Shown piece after piece: positions 5,118 to 6,849 of a stretch of DNA of 6,849 nt. Position 1 is the stretch's first letter. Each line of letters opens with the position of its first letter. The notes under the pieces were generated by a model. It saw only the letters and a program-made list of their open reading frames with translations. It was not told the origin of the DNA and did not search any database. Made by a program: the position numbers and the translations under genes. Source of the stretch: Actinomycetes bacterium (GTDB lineage Bacteria > Actinomycetota > Actinomycetes > Propionibacteriales > Nocardioidaceae); assembly GCA_023415395.1 (NCBI GenBank), contig JAEZKN010000033.1:1-6849 (forward strand), given 5' to 3'.

Positions 5118-5904
5118 AGATGAACTTCTTGGACGCGAGGAACTCGGCCAGCGCCGAAGCGCCCGAGCCGTCCTCGTCCTTGACGATCTCGCCGGCGGTG
5201 CGCGGCGGCCGGGCGGTGGTGTCCTCGACCGCGGTCCACGCCGCGCCCAGGCCGACCTGGCTCGCGTCGACGCCGATGTCGCTGAGCGACCACGTCTCCA
5301 GCGGCTTCTTCTTCGCGGCCATGATGCCCTTGAACGACGGGTAGCGAGCCTCGCCGGACTGGTCGGTGACCGAGAGGACGAGCGGCAGGGTGCCGCCGAT
5401 GACCTCGGTGGCGGTGTCGCCGTCACGCTTGATGCGCACCTGGTCGCCCTGGGTCTCCACAACCGAGGCCAGCGTGACCTGCGGGAGGCCGAGGCGCTCG
5501 GCGAGCATCGCCGGGACGACGCCACCCGAGGCGTCGGTCGAGGCCATGCCGCACATGACGATGTCGGGAGAGCCGATCTTCTCGACGGCCTTGGCCAGCA
5601 CCAGCGACGTGGCCGCGTAGTCCGAGCCGGCGATGGCGTCGTCGACCACGTGGACACCCTTGTCGGCACCCATCTGCAGCGCCTTGCGGACGGCGTCGAC
5701 GGCCTTCTCCGGGCCGATGCACACCGCGGTGACCTCGGTGTCGTCGCCGGCCTTCTCCTTGATCTGGAGGGCCTGCTCGACGGCGTACTCGTCGAGCTCC
5801 GAGAGGAGCCCGTCGACGCCCACGCGGTCCACGGTGTTGTCCGACTCGAACTGCCGGTCGGCAGTGGCGTCGGGAACGTACTTCACACAGACGACAATGT
5901 TCAT
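5116..5904 (-). CDS. etfB: Electron transfer flavoprotein beta subunit
   Basis: EtfB is the partner of EtfA; it binds AMP and makes the contact with acyl-CoA dehydrogenases. The 262-residue protein starts MNIVVCVKYVPD, the usual EtfB opening. Nucleotide-binding elements include CGMASTDASGG (118-128), the counterpart of the conserved G-x-x-S-x-D segment. The ETF-beta signature region lies at about 158-179 (IKRDGD...LPLVLSV). The dehydrogenase-recognition loop is ARYPSFKGIMAAKKKPLE (187-204); human ETF-beta has Leu195 in this loop where this protein has Phe191. Size is normal and all key segments are present. The ATG at 5904 gives the canonical N-terminus. A strong AGGAGG lies 21 bases upstream, with a small hairpin between it and the start. 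It is the first gene after a 156-bp gap and so probably the first gene of the etfB-etfA-phosphotransferase operon. Confidence 0.97.
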   Translation of the reverse strand: MNIVVCVKYVPDATADRQFESDNTVDRVGVDGLLSELDEYAVEQALQIKEKAGDDTEVTAVCIGPEKAVDAVRKALQMGADKGVHVVDDAIAGSDYAATSLVLAKAVEKIGSPDIVMCGMASTDASGGVVPAMLAERLGLPQVTLASVVETQGDQVRIKRDGDTATEVIGGTLPLVLSVTDQSGEARYPSFKGIMAAKKKPLETWSLSDIGVDASQVGLGAAWTAVEDTTARPPRTAGEIVKDEDGSGASALAEFLASKKFI

Positions 5905-5912
5905 GGTGGTGT

Positions 5913-5931
5913 GGCCGGGACGGCCCCTCCT
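5913..5931 (-). promoter_or_regulatory. Shine-Dalgarno and hairpin in the etfB leader
   Basis: On the minus strand AGGAGG (5926-5931) is followed by the perfect hairpin GGCCG-TCC-CGGCC (5925 down to 5913), then 8 bases, then the etfB ATG. Linear spacing is 21 bases, too long for normal initiation. If the 5-bp stem folds, the effective spacing is about 8. No other Shine-Dalgarno-like sequence lies nearer the ATG. Confidence 0.55.
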
Positions 5932-5932
5932 G

Positions 5933-6060
5933 TGTCCGATCCAGGGATGTGCTGGTGAGGCTACCGTCGCGTCCGGGCCCCGGAAACTCGGCTCGGGGTC
6001 GGATTCGTCACAGCGACGCTGTCACGGTGTGGCACCGGCGCTGGGCCGGCGGACCGGGCG
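5933..6060 (-). promoter_or_regulatory. etfB upstream region with candidate -10 box and a 21-bp dyad (possible operator or terminator)
   Basis: A possible -10 box TAGCCT lies at 5958-5963 (minus strand); the -35 position has only TTTCCG (5981-5986). A dyad is centred on 6016: arms ACAGCG (6010-6015) and CGCTGT (6017-6022) are perfect. After one mismatch, CGT (6006-6008) and ACG (6024-6026) extend the symmetry. It lies 34 bases after the stop of the small membrane protein gene, so it may be that gene's terminator (no T-tract), or a repressor operator for etfB. A shorter dyad, TCCGG-GCC-CCGGA, is at 5972-5984. No coding sequence is seen here. Confidence 0.4.
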
Positions 6061-6426
6061 TCAGGGCCGGGCGATCCGCTCGACGATGCGCCCGACGACG
6101 AGGTAGGCGATCGCGGCCAGACCCCAGTTGACCAGGGCGTTCTTGGTGTCGGCGTCGGCGCCGTCGAAGGTGAAGACGCCCTTGTCGGGATCGAAGACGC
6201 CGAGGTCGAGGGCGTCGGCGACGTCGAGCACGAGCTTGACCAGGGCGTTGTCGGGGTTGGCGTCGAGGGCCACCAGGAGGGCCGCCACCGCGAGGAAGAG
6301 GGCACAGACGACCGCCGCGAGCCAGACCACCTGGGCCAGCCGCAGCCGCACGGCGCGCACCGCGCCGCCGCTCACCGACCGCTCCGTGCGGCGGGCCCCG
6401 GAGGTCTGCTCATCGGTCGCTCCCAC
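6061..6426 (-). CDS. Conserved small actinobacterial membrane protein of unknown function
   Basis: The 121-residue product has a charged cytoplasmic-type N-terminus (residues 1-29, several arginines) and a hydrophobic helix at about 31-53 (WLAAVVCALFLAVAALLVAL). An acidic stretch of about 45 residues follows, rich in Asp and Asn (DANPDN, DPDKG, DGADADTKN). A second helix lies at about 98-113 (LVNWGLAAIAYLVVGRIV), and the tail ends in RIARP. By the positive-inside rule both ends would be inside and the acidic loop outside. This architecture resembles small integral membrane proteins widespread in actinobacteria; I know no function. The start is GTG at 6424-6426, with GGGGGAGAGG 6 bases upstream; an overlapping ATG two bases earlier is out of frame. 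It lies 18 bases after the enoyl-CoA hydratase stop, so it is probably co-transcribed with that gene. Confidence 0.8.
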   Translation of the reverse strand: MGATDEQTSGARRTERSVSGGAVRAVRLRLAQVVWLAAVVCALFLAVAALLVALDANPDNALVKLVLDVADALDLGVFDPDKGVFTFDGADADTKNALVNWGLAAIAYLVVGRIVERIARP

Positions 6427-6432
6427 ATGACG

Positions 6433-6442
6433 CCTCTCCCCC
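6433..6442 (-). promoter_or_regulatory. Ribosome binding site of the small membrane protein gene
   Basis: GGGGGAGAGG on the minus strand, 6 bases before GTG 6426, lies within the 18-base gap after the enoyl-CoA hydratase stop. It settles the GTG start over the out-of-frame ATG at 6428. Confidence 0.6.
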
Positions 6443-6444
6443 GA

Positions 6445-6849
6445 TCAGCGGCCGACGAAACGCGCCTTGCCCGGGCCGCTCTCCACGAAGGACTGCATGC
6501 CGATCGTGCGGTCCTCGGTCGCGAAGAGGGCGGCGAACTGCTGGCGCTCGATCTCGAGCCCGGTCTCCAGGTCGACCTCGCTCCCCCGGTCGATCGCCTC
6601 CTTGGCCGCCCGGATCGCGTACGACGCCGCGCCGGCGAACTGCCGGGCCCAGGCCAGCGCCTCGTCGTAGACGTCGGCGGCGGGCACGACGCGGTCGACC
6701 AGGCCGATCGCGAGGGCCTCCTCGGCCTTGACGAAGCGGCCCGTGAAGATCAGGTCCTTGGCCTTGCTCGGCCCGACCAGGCGGGTCAGCCGCTGGGTGC
6801 CGCCGGCGCCCGGGATGATGCCGAGCAGGATCTCGGGCTGGCCCAGCAC
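6445..6849 (-). CDS. Enoyl-CoA hydratase (crotonase superfamily), C-terminal half, cut by the window edge
   Basis: Enoyl-CoA hydratase adds water across the 2,3 double bond of enoyl-CoA to give 3-hydroxyacyl-CoA in fatty-acid beta-oxidation. The visible 134 residues start VLGQPEILLGIIPGAGGTQR, the crotonase signature that follows the oxyanion-hole region. The glutamate in QPEI (visible residue 6) corresponds to catalytic Glu164 of rat enoyl-CoA hydratase, which argues for a true hydratase rather than an isomerase or dehalogenase of the same fold. Other family segments are FTGRFVKAEEALAIGLVDRV, an AIRAAKEAID segment and the C-terminal FATEDRTIGMQSFVE. The GTG at the edge is an internal valine, not a start. 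The first half, with the other catalytic glutamate, is beyond the window. The close neighbour is the small membrane protein, and etfBA follows, all on the same strand. Confidence 0.95.
   Translation of the reverse strand: MLGQPEILLGIIPGAGGTQRLTRLVGPSKAKDLIFTGRFVKAEEALAIGLVDRVVPAADVYDEALAWARQFAGAASYAIRAAKEAIDRGSEVDLETGLEIERQQFAALFATEDRTIGMQSFVESGPGKARFVGR

Noticed and set aside
3342..5123. 593-codon plus-strand frame antisense to the phosphotransferase and etfA
   Set aside because: The longest open frame in the window, but it mirrors two certain genes and its product is low-complexity; a consequence of high GC at third positions.
5103..5669. Upstream extension of the etfA frame to give a 510-aa protein
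   Set aside because: The extra part is out-of-frame etfB sequence (Arg/Ser/Pro-rich). Canonical EtfA starts at MSEVLVLIDH with its own ribosome binding site.
1..6849. tRNA, rRNA, insertion sequence or prophage genes
   Set aside because: None of the recognisable tRNA arms, rRNA segments, transposase motifs or terminal inverted repeats were seen on reading both strands.

Overview
The window is very GC-rich, with strong G/C preference at third codon positions, short intergenic gaps, and GTG/TTG starts. The gene families point to an actinobacterium. The AbiEi/DUF559-type protein, the secreted lysyl oxidase and the etfB-etfA pair next to an enoyl-CoA hydratase most resemble Nocardioides or another member of the Nocardioidaceae. 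That placement rests on memory of protein families, not on a search.

Layout, left to right. (1) The window opens inside proA (minus strand, proline biosynthesis); only the N-terminal half is present. (2) A short divergent promoter region (about 669-751) separates proA from a plus-strand gene for a secreted lysyl oxidase-family copper amine oxidase, which keeps the copper histidines and both residues of the quinone cofactor. (3) A hairpin-rich gap leads to a plus-strand AbiEi/DUF559-type gene that is broken by an apparent +1 frameshift at about 2940-2963. Its 3' end carries a near-perfect 35-bp inverted repeat, followed by a 10-bp tandem repeat that places TAG in all three forward frames. (4) The rest of the window is on the minus strand. 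Transcription runs from the right: enoyl-CoA hydratase (partial), a small two-helix membrane protein, a 156-bp regulatory gap, etfB, etfA, then an APH-family kinase-like phosphotransferase that meets the DUF559 gene tail to tail.

Function as a set. EtfB and EtfA form the electron-transferring flavoprotein that takes electrons from acyl-CoA dehydrogenases. The enoyl-CoA hydratase carries out the next step of beta-oxidation, so the right half is a fatty-acid (or similar acyl-CoA) catabolism block. ProA belongs to proline synthesis and is unrelated to it. The lysyl oxidase acts outside the cell. The DUF559 gene looks like an accessory and probably decaying locus.

No clearly new multi-gene system is visible. 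The most interesting points are the lysyl oxidase, whose N-terminal half looks like a degenerate second copy of the catalytic fold; the repeat structures at the broken DUF559 gene; the hairpin between the Shine-Dalgarno sequence and start codon of etfB; and the phosphotransferase that lies in the same frame as etfA, just after its stop codon.
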